64,000 nt of DNA, taken from positions 1 to 64,000 of IMG/VR virus record IMGVR_UViG_3300032236_001478, one strand, 5' to 3'. Shown here in pieces: positions 14,853 through 23,493 of the stretch. Below the pieces are notes generated by a model. The model had not been told where the DNA came from, ran no database searches, and saw only the letters and a list, made by a program, of their open reading frames with translations. Every line of letters begins with the position of its first letter. The stretch's first letter is position 1. The stretch comes from a virus. The position numbers and the translations under genes were made by a program.

Positions 14853-15859
14853 AAAGAAGTGAAATAATTGGTAAACTTATTAATGAAGGTTTATCTGAAA
14901 AGACATTATCTAAATTAACTGATAATCAAATTAACATATTAGCAACTAGAATGTTAAGTGAACAAGACGATAATAATGATGAAGGTAAGGGCACAACAAT
15001 AGTTAAATCAACATCACCAGATGCTGCTAAAATCGCTAAAGATCTAAATAATCAAGGTGTTAATGTAAGCATGACTGAAGACCTAAAAGGAAATCAAAAG
15101 AAATTAGATAAAAACCATAATGGTAAAATTGACGGACAAGACTTCAAGATATTGAAAGGTCAAAAAGATAAAACTAAGACTTGCGATGGATGTGGTAAAG
15201 AAATGAGTAAGTGTACTTGCGATGAAAAACATTTAGAAGAAACTAAACCATCAGCTGGTTTAACTAAGAAAGAAAAAAGTGATGTTGTTAAAAAAGCTAA
15301 ACACGGTGGTGATATAGGTAAAAAAGGTAAAGGATTTGAGAAATTAGCGGATAAAGCGGCTAAGGAATATGGTAGTAAAGAAAAAGGTCAAAAAGTAGCT
15401 GCGGCTGCAATGTGGAAAAATGTACAAAGAGAAGGCGCTGAGAAACAATCTTGGGTTAAAAATTTGGTAGAGAATGAATATTTTCATAATTTCACATCAA
15501 AAGGAGAAATTATGGAATTAATTAACGCAAAATTGAATGAAGATACAAAACAAGGTTTACCTGATTTTTTAACTTCTAAAGCTATTAAATCAGCTCAAAC
15601 AACTGATGAAGCTAGTGCACCAACAACTAAACCAAAACCAACTACAAAGCCAACAACAAAGCCAGGTAAGCCTAAGCATGACCCGTATAATCCAGGTCCT
15701 AAGCCAAATCCAGGCCCACAAGCTGAAGCTGCGCCAACAACAAAGCCAAAGCCAACTACAAAACCAACAACTAAACCAGGTAAACCTAAGCATGATCCAT
15801 ACAACCCTGGACCTAAGCCAAACCCTGGACCACAAGCTGAAGCAAAAAAAGCAGCATAA
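14849..15859 (+). CDS. Modular head-associated protein with EF-hand loop, Cys cluster and Pro-rich tandem repeat
   Basis: This 336-aa protein has an N-terminal helix (KRSEIIGKLINEG) resembling a capsid-targeting peptide with an L-x-x-E cut site. A canonical EF-hand loop (DKNHNGKIDGQD, about residues 87-98) follows, then a possible zinc site (CDGCGK ... CTCDEKH), and a basic domain ending YGSKEKGQKVAAAAMWKN that recurs in phage proteins. The C-terminal end is two 38-aa Thr/Pro/Lys repeats. The mosaic form suggests a structural or core protein assembled from small modules. Calcium binding is inferred from the loop only. Confidence 0.6.
   Translation: MKRSEIIGKLINEGLSEKTLSKLTDNQINILATRMLSEQDDNNDEGKGTTIVKSTSPDAAKIAKDLNNQGVNVSMTEDLKGNQKKLDKNHNGKIDGQDFKILKGQKDKTKTCDGCGKEMSKCTCDEKHLEETKPSAGLTKKEKSDVVKKAKHGGDIGKKGKGFEKLADKAAKEYGSKEKGQKVAAAAMWKNVQREGAEKQSWVKNLVENEYFHNFTSKGEIMELINAKLNEDTKQGLPDFLTSKAIKSAQTTDEASAPTTKPKPTTKPTTKPGKPKHDPYNPGPKPNPGPQAEAAPTTKPKPTTKPTTKPGKPKHDPYNPGPKPNPGPQAEAKKAA
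15617..15844 (+). repeat. Two tandem 114-nt coding repeats (38 aa each)
   Basis: Copies at 15617-15730 and 15731-15844 encode the same 38-residue Thr/Pro/Lys/Gly unit, ending GPQAEA, but differ at many third codon positions. The protein sequence has been kept while the DNA diverged. Confidence 0.95.
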
Positions 15860-15885
15860 ATATATTTTAATAATTTGTAAAAAAA

Positions 15886-17499
15886 ATGAGGATATCTAAA
15901 AAAGATTTGGTAACTTTGGTGAAACAAAACTTACAAGAGATGCCAATGGATTTCCCGCAAACAGTTTCGGTTAAAAAACCGAACCCAGATTTTGATCCAG
16001 ATCAAGAAGAAAGTCTAGATAATCCTAAGATGATTGACGCTGAGGTACCTTTCAACGAAAGACCACATCAAGATCTACAAAGAAAATTACAAAGACAAGA
16101 TACTCCACTTAAGAAAGTTCCAATGCCAGCTGATCAAGGAAACCAAAATTTCCAAGAAAAGTTAGCGTCTGAGACTTATAAAGAAGTAATAAGAAGAGTT
16201 AAACAAGCAACACATCAACAAGGAAATAATCTTCTTAGTATGATGATGTCAGCTGTTTATGAAATTGACAATATCGAATCTAATCACAGAGAAGAATTAG
16301 AGAGATTAGCGGTTACATCTGTTTTTGATATATTCAAGATTCCACATGACAGTTTTAATGTCTATGCTAAATTAATATCAGTAAATGATAGAAGTGGAAT
16401 CAACACACGTGATTTTTTACACGCACAAAATGATGATCAAAATCCAGAAGCACCAGATGTTGATAATGAGCCAATTAGTGCTCCTGAAATCAATTCACAA
16501 GATGAAGCTAGTGTTGAAGAAGATTATGTTGATAAATTAGAAAATTTTGATCTAGAAAGAGCAAAAAGAAGATTAATTAACGCGATGACACAAGGTGCTG
16601 CACATTCAGCTTATAATCTTTACAACTATTTCTCAACTCAGATTAAAGATATTGTTGGCCCATTACCAAATGGTGCTGATATTATGGATTTATATGCTGT
16701 AATGATGTCTGTTAATGATACGAATTATTGGCATATGTCAGATCAGCAAATTGTGAATTTACAATCATCAGTTGCTGGTAAAGCAGATGTTAAATTCCCT
16801 GAAGCGCCGAATGATGGTGAAGGTGGGGATGATGGTGAAGAAGGCGAAGAAGGTGGTGATGACGAACAACAAACTGATACTTTAGGTAATCCATATGATC
16901 CATCTAAACCACAAGTGTTTATTACAGGTATTAATTTCCCAGTATTATTCCACGAAGCAATTAAAGGTATACAAAAAGTAATTGCAGGTCATGGTGCTAC
17001 ATTCCCTGGTTATGATGCGTCAAATCCAAGACACGTTGATTTTATAGAGCAAGTTAAAAGATATGAAGATGTTTTAGAATATGAGATGTGGGATTTACGT
17101 TTAGGGCCAGCAATTTGGCAAAGATATAGACAAGCACATCCATCTGAAATTGTTGATCCGGATGAAAAAATTGAATTACAAGGATTCGTTCAGAGTTACA
17201 TTTACAAATTACCAGCTCGTAAATTCTTATCATTAATGAAAGAAATTATGGGTGGAACACAAAGAGCAAGAACAATTGTCGCTACTTTAGTATCAGCAAT
17301 TGAAAGAATGTTAGCAGATGAAGATTATCAAGAAGCATTATCAGCATACAATGATGAGGTTGATGATATTGATGATGACACATCTGACGATGATTTAATG
17401 AATTTATTGGGTAACATTCCAGGTATTAGATTATCTGATGATAATGACGAAGAAGATGAAGATGACGATGATGGTGGGGAATATGTTCCAAGAAGATAA
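15886..17499 (+). CDS. Large acidic head/packaging-linked protein
   Basis: This 537-aa protein opens with a helix MRISKKDLVTLVKQNLQEM like the terminal docking helices of other proteins here. Two helical regions follow (about 75-170 and 215-290), with Asp/Glu-rich linkers (one near 300-320 rich in Gly/Asp/Glu), a folded segment with VFITGINFPVLFHEAIKG, and a polyacidic tail. No family is recognised. Its position immediately before terminase and its acidic nature fit a prohead core or portal-vertex component. A strong terminator follows. Confidence 0.6.
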   Translation: MRISKKDLVTLVKQNLQEMPMDFPQTVSVKKPNPDFDPDQEESLDNPKMIDAEVPFNERPHQDLQRKLQRQDTPLKKVPMPADQGNQNFQEKLASETYKEVIRRVKQATHQQGNNLLSMMMSAVYEIDNIESNHREELERLAVTSVFDIFKIPHDSFNVYAKLISVNDRSGINTRDFLHAQNDDQNPEAPDVDNEPISAPEINSQDEASVEEDYVDKLENFDLERAKRRLINAMTQGAAHSAYNLYNYFSTQIKDIVGPLPNGADIMDLYAVMMSVNDTNYWHMSDQQIVNLQSSVAGKADVKFPEAPNDGEGGDDGEEGEEGGDDEQQTDTLGNPYDPSKPQVFITGINFPVLFHEAIKGIQKVIAGHGATFPGYDASNPRHVDFIEQVKRYEDVLEYEMWDLRLGPAIWQRYRQAHPSEIVDPDEKIELQGFVQSYIYKLPARKFLSLMKEIMGGTQRARTIVATLVSAIERMLADEDYQEALSAYNDEVDDIDDDTSDDDLMNLLGNIPGIRLSDDNDEEDEDDDDGGEYVPRR

Positions 17500-17506
17500 T
17501 AGAGAA

Positions 17507-17527
17507 AAGGGAGTTTAACTCCCTTTT
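17507..17527 (+). terminator. Rho-independent terminator
   Basis: AAGGGAGTT / AACTCCCTT stem followed by a T tract, almost the same as the terminator at 3551. Confidence 0.9.
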
Positions 17528-17531
17528 TTTG

Positions 17532-17539
17532 TATTTATA
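17532..17539 (+). promoter_or_regulatory. Late-type box TATTTATA before terminase
   Basis: An exact box only 5 nt before ATG 17545, directly after a terminator; the transcript would be leaderless or nearly so. Confidence 0.6.
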
Positions 17540-17544
17540 CATAT

Positions 17545-19320
17545 ATGAATACAAAAATAGAACAGTTAAAAGAATACGCAAGGATAATGAAAGATTGTCC
17601 TTATGCACTTAGAACTTACCTACAAACATATGACAACACACAAAAAAATTATGTTCCGTTAGTATTATTTCCTGACCAAGAAAGATTAATCTTGGATTAT
17701 GAAGAATACAATGAAAACATTACAAAAAAATATAGACAAGCCGGAGTATCAACAGTTACCGCTGCTTGGGTTTCTAGAAAATTACAATTAGCTAAACCTG
17801 AAAAACCAGAAAGGGTATTGTGTATTGCAAACAAACGTGATACTGCAATTGAATTAGCAAATAAAATCAGACATTTCTTAGAGCAATGGCCTGAATGGAT
17901 GAATGTTGGGTTTTCACCTGATAAAAACTCAGAAAGTAGATTTAGATTAAATAATGGTTGTGAAGTAAAAGCGGTTGCAACCTCAGGTGACGCCTTGCGT
18001 GGTTATACACCTACAATATTGATATTTGACGAGGCTGCGTATATTGAAGCTGGCGAAGACTTCTGGGCGGCTTCTATGGCCTCTCTTTCTACGGGTGGTA
18101 AGATTATATTGATTTCAACACCAAATGGTTACGATCCAATTTATTATGGTGTTTATGACCAAGCGGTTCGTAAAATGAATGACTTTCATATTACAGATTT
18201 AAGATGGTTTAAAGATCCACGTTATACTAAAGATTTGAGATGGGTTAAATGTAACGACATTTGTCATTATATGTTAAACAGAGAACAATACAATGATGAT
18301 GAAGTTGTTATGTATGATTTTGATATTGAAAAATACAGAGAGTACGAAGAACAGGGTTATAAACCATTTTCATCTTGGTTTGAGTCAATGTCTAAAAAAT
18401 TCAAGTTTGATAGACGTAAAATTGCACAGGAGTTGGAATGTGACTTTTTGGGTTCTGGTGATGGTGTTATTCCAGGGGATGTGCAACAAGATATAAGAAA
18501 AAATCAAATCAGAGAACCCAAAGAAAAGTATATGCAAGGTACGATGTGGCAATGGAAAGAGCCAGTAATCGGACATCGTTATATTATGGGTGTTGACGTT
18601 AGTAGAGGTGATAGTGAAGATTTTTCATCAATAAGTGTTATTGATTTTGATGAAAGAGAACAAGTATTAGAATATATCGGTAAGATACCACCAGATGATT
18701 TAGCGGCTATAGCATATAAATGGGGTGTATTATATGATGCATTTATTGTTATAGATATAACAGGTGGTATGGGTATTGCAACATCAAGAAAGTTACAAGA
18801 AATGAATTATAAAAACTTGTATATTGATGGTATTAATACACAGAATGTTTGGGAGTATGATAAAAAGAAATTAGAGAAAATACCAGGTATTAATTTCAAC
18901 AATAAAAGAACGCAAATAATTGCTGCATTTGAGGAACAAGTTAGAAAGGGTTTCCAAATACGTTCAAGTAGACTATTAAATGAATTGAATACATTCGTTT
19001 ATGTTAATGGTAGACCAGATCACATGAAAGGTGCGCATGACGATGCTATTATGAGTATGTCTATGGCATTGTTTGCTGGTGAAATATCATTTAGTCAGTT
19101 AACTAAGAACACAAATCAAAACAAAGCTATGATTGAGTCATGGGCTATGTCAGAAAGAACGTATGAACCTCAAAAGTCATTTTATTCTTATGGACCAGCA
19201 ATGGATATGATAGGATCAATGGCTATGGATAATCAACAAATTTACCATAGAGATAATCCAATGAATATGCCACAAAACGCTTATCAAGATTATAGATGGT
19301 TATTTGGGCCTCGTAAATAG
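17545..19320 (+). CDS. terL: Terminase large subunit (gp17-like)
   Basis: The packaging motor ATPase and nuclease, 591 aa, close to T4 gp17 (610 aa). Walker A-like RQAGVST is at 64-70, Walker B TILIFDEAA at about 157-165 and the coupling motif STPNG near 191-195. The RNase H-like nuclease has VDVSRGDSEDF (Asp351) and a late acidic motif in KGAHDDAIMSMSMALF near residue 500. It has its own late-type box and precedes portal, the usual T4 order. The product docks on the portal and fills proheads with DNA. Confidence 0.95.
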   Translation: MNTKIEQLKEYARIMKDCPYALRTYLQTYDNTQKNYVPLVLFPDQERLILDYEEYNENITKKYRQAGVSTVTAAWVSRKLQLAKPEKPERVLCIANKRDTAIELANKIRHFLEQWPEWMNVGFSPDKNSESRFRLNNGCEVKAVATSGDALRGYTPTILIFDEAAYIEAGEDFWAASMASLSTGGKIILISTPNGYDPIYYGVYDQAVRKMNDFHITDLRWFKDPRYTKDLRWVKCNDICHYMLNREQYNDDEVVMYDFDIEKYREYEEQGYKPFSSWFESMSKKFKFDRRKIAQELECDFLGSGDGVIPGDVQQDIRKNQIREPKEKYMQGTMWQWKEPVIGHRYIMGVDVSRGDSEDFSSISVIDFDEREQVLEYIGKIPPDDLAAIAYKWGVLYDAFIVIDITGGMGIATSRKLQEMNYKNLYIDGINTQNVWEYDKKKLEKIPGINFNNKRTQIIAAFEEQVRKGFQIRSSRLLNELNTFVYVNGRPDHMKGAHDDAIMSMSMALFAGEISFSQLTKNTNQNKAMIESWAMSERTYEPQKSFYSYGPAMDMIGSMAMDNQQIYHRDNPMNMPQNAYQDYRWLFGPRK

Positions 19321-19362
19321 TCTTCCTTTACACGAAATATTAGTTTATATTATAAAGAAAAG

Positions 19363-19370
19363 TATTTATA
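19363..19370 (+). promoter_or_regulatory. Late-type box TATTTATA before portal
   Basis: An exact box 6 nt before ATG 19377. Confidence 0.6.
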
Positions 19371-19376
19371 TAGAAT

Positions 19377-21224
19377 ATGGCACAAAATCCTACTGTCTTT
19401 CAGAAACTAACAAGAATGTTCGGTTTTCCGGGCCAAACCCCAAAACAGGATACACCTTCGTTTAATTTCAGTAAAGATGAAATATTAAAAACAGATAGTA
19501 GAGAAGATTATGAAAAAGCAATGTTGCAAGCTCAACAGAGTCAATACATTGCTGACAAATGGACAAAATTAGATCAATCTCTCTACAACCAATCGGTTTA
19601 TTACGAACCTAATAGACTTGCAGCATACTATGACTATGAATCAATGGAATTTACTCCAGAGGTTTCAGCAGCGTTAGATATCTATGCGGAAGAATCAACA
19701 ACAATGTCAGAGAAAGGTGAGATATTAACTATCTATTCTGATTCTGATAGAGTTAAAAGTATATTACATGATTTATTTCATACTAAAATGGATATCAATA
19801 CGAACTTACAAATGTGGGCTCGTGGTATGTCAAAGTATGGCGATAACTTTGTTTATCTTAAAATAGATCCAGAAAAAGGTATTGTTGGTGTTCAACAATT
19901 ACCGAATATTGAAATAGAAAGAATTGAAGGTGCAGCATCTAAGACACCAAATCAAAAAGATATTAAAGTACCAACAAGAGAATTAAGATTCCAATGGAAG
20001 AATAAAGATTTGGAATTTCAAGCTTGGGAAGTTGCTCACTTTAGATTATTAGGTGATGATAGAAAATTACCTTATGGTACTTCAATGTTAGATAAAATTA
20101 GACGTATTTGGAAACAATTATTATTGGCTGAAGATGCGATGTTAATTTATAGAACATCTAGAGCACCTGAAAGACGTGTATTTAAGGTTTTCGTTGGTAA
20201 TATGGATGATAAAGATATTGATCCATACGTACAACGTGTTGCTAATAAATTTAAGCGTCAACCAGTTTCTGATCCTCGTAACGGCCAAGTGGATATGAGA
20301 TATAACCAAATGGCAGTAGATCAGGATTTCTTTATTCCAGTTCGTGACCCAGGGCAACAATCTCCGATTGAAACATTACCTGGAGCACAGAATTTAGGTG
20401 AGATTGCCGACATTGAATATATCCAAAAGAAAATGTTAGCTGCTCTTCGTATTCCAAAAGCATTTTTAGGTTTCGAGGAAGTTGTTGGTGATGGTAAGAA
20501 TTTAGCATTAATGGATATACGTTTTGCTAGAACAATTAATAAAATCCAAAAATCTTTAATACAAGAATTAAATAAAGTTGCGTTAATACATCTATTCTTA
20601 TTAGGAATGGAAGATGATTACACAAACTTCCAATTATCTTTAACAAACCCATCTGCACAATCTGATTTATTAAGAATTGAGCAATGGAAAGAAAAGGTAA
20701 CGTTATATAAAGATGCAACATCAGATCAATCACAAGTTGGTATTTTACCAGTATCACATACATGGGCTAAAAAGAATATCTTAGGATTTAGTGATAGTGA
20801 AGTATTACTTGATTTACAACAACAACGTTTAGAAAGAGCTATTGGATTTGAGTTAACAAACACACAAAATATTATTAAGCGTTCTGGTGTATTTGATGAT
20901 GTTGATTCTAAATATGGTATACCTGAAGATGAAAGAGAAGCATTAGAAAAATCAGGACAATTAGGTGGAGAAGCTCCAGGTGGTGGTGAAGGCGGTGCTT
21001 TAGGCGGCGCAGAATTAGGTGGTGCTCCTGCTGGAGGCGCACCAGAAGGTGGTGGTGGCGAAGCACCATTAAGTGAAAATTTCTTCGTTAAATCAAAAAG
21101 ATCTAAAATATTATCAATGTTAGACGAAACATCTGCTGAAGATAACATATTATTCGATATGGAACGTGCACAACGTAATATTTATGAAATAGAAAATAAA
21201 ATAAAAGACATATTAAACGACTAA
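19377..21224 (+). CDS. gp20: Portal protein (gp20-like)
   Basis: This 615-aa protein has the T4-type portal signature YYDYESMEFTPEVSAALDIYAEE near residues 80-105 and the clip/stem region with RIWKQLLLAEDAMLIYRTSRAPERRVFKV. It forms the dodecameric ring through which terminase pumps DNA. A Gly/Ala/Glu-rich linker (about 525-560) and an LSENFF segment near the C-terminus are unlike T4 and may be trimmed by the prohead protease. It is followed 2 nt later by a coupled gene. Confidence 0.93.
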   Translation: MAQNPTVFQKLTRMFGFPGQTPKQDTPSFNFSKDEILKTDSREDYEKAMLQAQQSQYIADKWTKLDQSLYNQSVYYEPNRLAAYYDYESMEFTPEVSAALDIYAEESTTMSEKGEILTIYSDSDRVKSILHDLFHTKMDINTNLQMWARGMSKYGDNFVYLKIDPEKGIVGVQQLPNIEIERIEGAASKTPNQKDIKVPTRELRFQWKNKDLEFQAWEVAHFRLLGDDRKLPYGTSMLDKIRRIWKQLLLAEDAMLIYRTSRAPERRVFKVFVGNMDDKDIDPYVQRVANKFKRQPVSDPRNGQVDMRYNQMAVDQDFFIPVRDPGQQSPIETLPGAQNLGEIADIEYIQKKMLAALRIPKAFLGFEEVVGDGKNLALMDIRFARTINKIQKSLIQELNKVALIHLFLLGMEDDYTNFQLSLTNPSAQSDLLRIEQWKEKVTLYKDATSDQSQVGILPVSHTWAKKNILGFSDSEVLLDLQQQRLERAIGFELTNTQNIIKRSGVFDDVDSKYGIPEDEREALEKSGQLGGEAPGGGEGGALGGAELGGAPAGGAPEGGGGEAPLSENFFVKSKRSKILSMLDETSAEDNILFDMERAQRNIYEIENKIKDILND

Positions 21225-21226
21225 CA

Positions 21227-21964
21227 ATGAATAAATTTGGTGTAGTAAAATCTAAATTGTTAACCAAACTAACTGAATCTTACGCAAAACAAAACAAAGC
21301 AGAGATTAAAGATATATTAACAACAATAAAGGAAAATAAAGATTTTAAGGAAATGTATTTGTTTTACGAAGAAATCGAAAACAAATATATTGAAGATAAT
21401 GAAATTGCAAAATTATATGTTGAGGGATTAAGCACTTATTTTGGTCAATCAATTAGTAACTTAAATATGTTTTGTGAATCATTAGAAAGTAAATTAGTTG
21501 ATATAGAAATTACAACTAATGAAATATATGAATCATTAGATATATTATGTGAAAAAGATTCATTATCAAATATTGAAAAAAAGGTTATTGCAAAAAAGAA
21601 ATTAATCGAGCACTTAACAACTAAAAAAGAAATTAAAGAATCAAAAGAAACTACTTTAGTACCAAATGAAACCCTCCTTAATGCGATATTGGCTAACAAC
21701 TTTAATGTACTCTACAATCAAACATTATCTGAATCAGAAAAAGAAGAATTGAAAAATATATTATCAATTTCTCATGATGATTTAGTTACTAAAAGTAATG
21801 AATTAGCAGAATCGGTTATTAATCAAATATCATCACTTTTAAGTGAATCAAATGATACTGATTTATCTAAGAAATTAAATGCTGTGAAAAACGAGGTTAC
21901 TCAAATGAGTCCATCGCGATACAATTATTACAGATTAACAGAATTAAAGAACGGACTTAATTAA
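21227..21964 (+). CDS. Helical prohead-core candidate between portal and protease
   Basis: This 245-aa Lys/Glu/Asn-rich, largely helical and coiled-coil protein has no membrane segment. In T4 the small core proteins gp67 and gp68 lie between genes 20 and 21, and this gene is in the same place. An LTESYA site near residue 15 could be a protease cut. The C-terminal LKNGLN is encoded by one arm of a palindromic terminator shared with the convergent bS21 gene. Sequence alone does not identify it. Confidence 0.6.
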   Translation: MNKFGVVKSKLLTKLTESYAKQNKAEIKDILTTIKENKDFKEMYLFYEEIENKYIEDNEIAKLYVEGLSTYFGQSISNLNMFCESLESKLVDIEITTNEIYESLDILCEKDSLSNIEKKVIAKKKLIEHLTTKKEIKESKETTLVPNETLLNAILANNFNVLYNQTLSESEKEELKNILSISHDDLVTKSNELAESVINQISSLLSESNDTDLSKKLNAVKNEVTQMSPSRYNYYRLTELKNGLN

Positions 21965-21975
21965 GTCCGTTTTTT
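21950..21975. terminator. Perfect 22-bp palindromic terminator shared by convergent genes
   Basis: AACGGACTTAA / TTAAGTCCGTT (21950-21971) is an uninterrupted palindrome with five T following on the plus side. It covers the last codons and stop of both flanking genes, so both end in KNGLN. Confidence 0.85.
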
Positions 21976-22148
21976 ATTTGTTGTACGTAGATAGCTTTCA
22001 ATTTTTCTGTTCTTTTTATTACAGATGGTTTTGTGAAAGTTTGTCTATCTCTCAATTTTTGGATTTGCTTTGTTTTCTGAACTTTATTTTTATAAGTTCT
22101 TAAAGCACTTTCGATTGTTTTTTCTTTTGTTACGTCGATTATAATCAT
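21957..22148 (-). CDS. rpsU: Ribosomal protein bS21 homologue
   Basis: This 63-aa protein starting MIIIDVTKEKTIESALRTYK follows the bS21 pattern of a short beta strand and two basic helices: KVQKTKQIQKLRDRQTF, then KPSVIKRTEKLKAIYVQQI. It resembles the Bacteroidota form (RRQAF.KPS, KA.Y). In those hosts bS21, with bS6 and bS18, helps hide the anti-Shine-Dalgarno end of 16S rRNA; Tyr54 here lies where a conserved Tyr contacts it. ATG 22148 is preferred to an upstream in-frame ATG at 22166, which would overlap the -7 box. It is a lone minus-strand gene inside the plus-strand head module, with a host-type -7 element. Confidence 0.85.
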   Translation of the reverse strand: MIIIDVTKEKTIESALRTYKNKVQKTKQIQKLRDRQTFTKPSVIKRTEKLKAIYVQQIKNGLN

Positions 22149-22165
22149 ATGAAATAAGTATATCA

Positions 22166-22173
22166 CAAATATA
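22166..22173 (-). promoter_or_regulatory. Host-type -7 element TATATTTG before bS21
   Basis: An exact TAnnTTTG in minus sense, 17 nt upstream of ATG 22148. No clear TTTG lies at the right distance, so only the -7 half is firm. Confidence 0.5.
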
Positions 22174-22182
22174 TTAATTATT

Positions 22183-22214
22183 TTTGGAATTATAAGTTTT
22201 TTTTGTTATTTTTC
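22183..22214 (+). promoter_or_regulatory. Bacteroidota-type promoter, divergent from bS21
   Basis: TTTG (22183-22186), 20 nt, TATTTTTC (22207-22214, one mismatch). It drives the gene at 22252. Confidence 0.55.
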
Positions 22215-22251
22215 ATTATACACCATAAAAAATGTTAATGACAAATGAATA

Positions 22252-22677
22252 ATGAAAATTGGTAAGTATATCCCATTGGGATCGTACAACGAAGTAAAAA
22301 TCGGTTATGGCACCGTAGATCATAAGAACTTAAAGACCATTTATCTTAAATTAAATTCCTGGGTTCAACCAGATAATGAAACCGAAGATTTCGATTCTTT
22401 AATACAAAAAACAAGAAGGAAAATTAAAGAAATGGTGTATAATCTTAATTCACCATATTTCAAGAAACAATGTATTGTTGATTTAGATATTAGAACAAAA
22501 GGCATTAAGCTTGATAAACGTTCTTTTATGAATCTAGAAATAACATTATATGTTGAGAATTTCTTTGATATTAAAACATCTGATACAAAAAAATTAGTTA
22601 AAGATATCTTATTGCAAACAATAGACACAACTTTAATTGATAAAAAGCTATTCAATTTCCACAAAAACAAGAAATAA
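22252..22677 (+). CDS. Hypothetical head-module protein
   Basis: A 141-aa alpha/beta protein, not recognised. It begins MKIGKYIPLGSYNEVKIGYG and has two charged beta-rich halves separated by a helix (TRRKIKEMVYNL). There is no signal or transmembrane segment. It lies between bS21 and the protease and has a host-type rather than late-type promoter, which sets it apart from its head-gene neighbours. Confidence 0.6.
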   Translation: MKIGKYIPLGSYNEVKIGYGTVDHKNLKTIYLKLNSWVQPDNETEDFDSLIQKTRRKIKEMVYNLNSPYFKKQCIVDLDIRTKGIKLDKRSFMNLEITLYVENFFDIKTSDTKKLVKDILLQTIDTTLIDKKLFNFHKNKK

Positions 22678-22691
22678 TGCTGATATCATAG

Positions 22692-22699
22692 TATTTATA
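22692..22699 (+). promoter_or_regulatory. Late-type box TATTTATA before prohead protease
   Basis: An exact box 16 nt before ATG 22716. Confidence 0.6.
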
Positions 22700-22715
22700 G
22701 AGATAAATTCTATAA

Positions 22716-23405
22716 ATGAAGATATTAGGACCAAAAGAATCCGGACACGGAATTTTGATTGAATACGACGCAGGACACGTTTCACCTGACGAAAACAAAA
22801 AAATATTACAAGAAGCTATGGAATTAGATTTTTCTAAAGATCTAATTCTATATGCTGTTTTGCAAAAATACGACACTCCAAATAAGAACGGTAGAATCTA
22901 CCCAAAACCTATTCTTTACAGAGAAAACGAAAAATATCAATCACTAATCAAAAAAGGTAGTGCATTGAATGAATTAAACCACCCATCTTCCTCACTTATC
23001 GATTTAGACAGAGTTTCACACTCAATTCTTGAAACATGGTGGGATGGTAAAATGTTAATGGGAAAAATCAAATTATTTACATCTCCAGGTTGGAAGAAAA
23101 TGGGTATAGTATCCACTAAAGGGGATCAAGCAGCTATGTTATTAATGAACGGTGCAACATTAGGTATTTCATCTCGTGGTGTTGGTTCATTGAAACAAGT
23201 TAAAGGTGAGAACATAGTACAAGATGATTATGAACTTGTATGTTTTGATTTAGTGTCATCACCATCAACTCCAGGTGCTTATGTATTTAAAGATCCATCC
23301 GAAAGAGATCAATTCCAAGAAGAGGTTGCAGAACGTCAAGCGCCTCAAGTTGATGACCGAATGAAAAAATTAATGGGTCGTCTTGATAGTTTTTTAGGTA
23401 AATAA
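22716..23405 (+). CDS. gp21: Prohead maturation protease (gp21-like)
   Basis: This 229-aa serine protease of the T4 gp21/herpesvirus assemblin-like group cleaves scaffold and capsid at L-x-E sites during head maturation. His89 is in LNHPSSSLIDLDRVSH, the nucleophile is Ser152 or Ser153 in LGISSRGVG, and the downstream CFDLVSSPSTPGA segment is characteristic. Length and position between portal and scaffold match T4. Confidence 0.93.
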   Translation: MKILGPKESGHGILIEYDAGHVSPDENKKILQEAMELDFSKDLILYAVLQKYDTPNKNGRIYPKPILYRENEKYQSLIKKGSALNELNHPSSSLIDLDRVSHSILETWWDGKMLMGKIKLFTSPGWKKMGIVSTKGDQAAMLLMNGATLGISSRGVGSLKQVKGENIVQDDYELVCFDLVSSPSTPGAYVFKDPSERDQFQEEVAERQAPQVDDRMKKLMGRLDSFLGK

Positions 23406-23458
23406 GCAATTTTATGGCGATAGCAATATAGAAAAATAGATTTTTCTTTTTTCTAGAC

Positions 23459-23466
23459 TATTTATA
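23459..23466 (+). promoter_or_regulatory. Late-type box TATTTATA before scaffold
   Basis: An exact box 27 nt before ATG 23494. Confidence 0.6.
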
Positions 23467-23493
23467 AGGTAATAAACAATATTTTATTTCACA

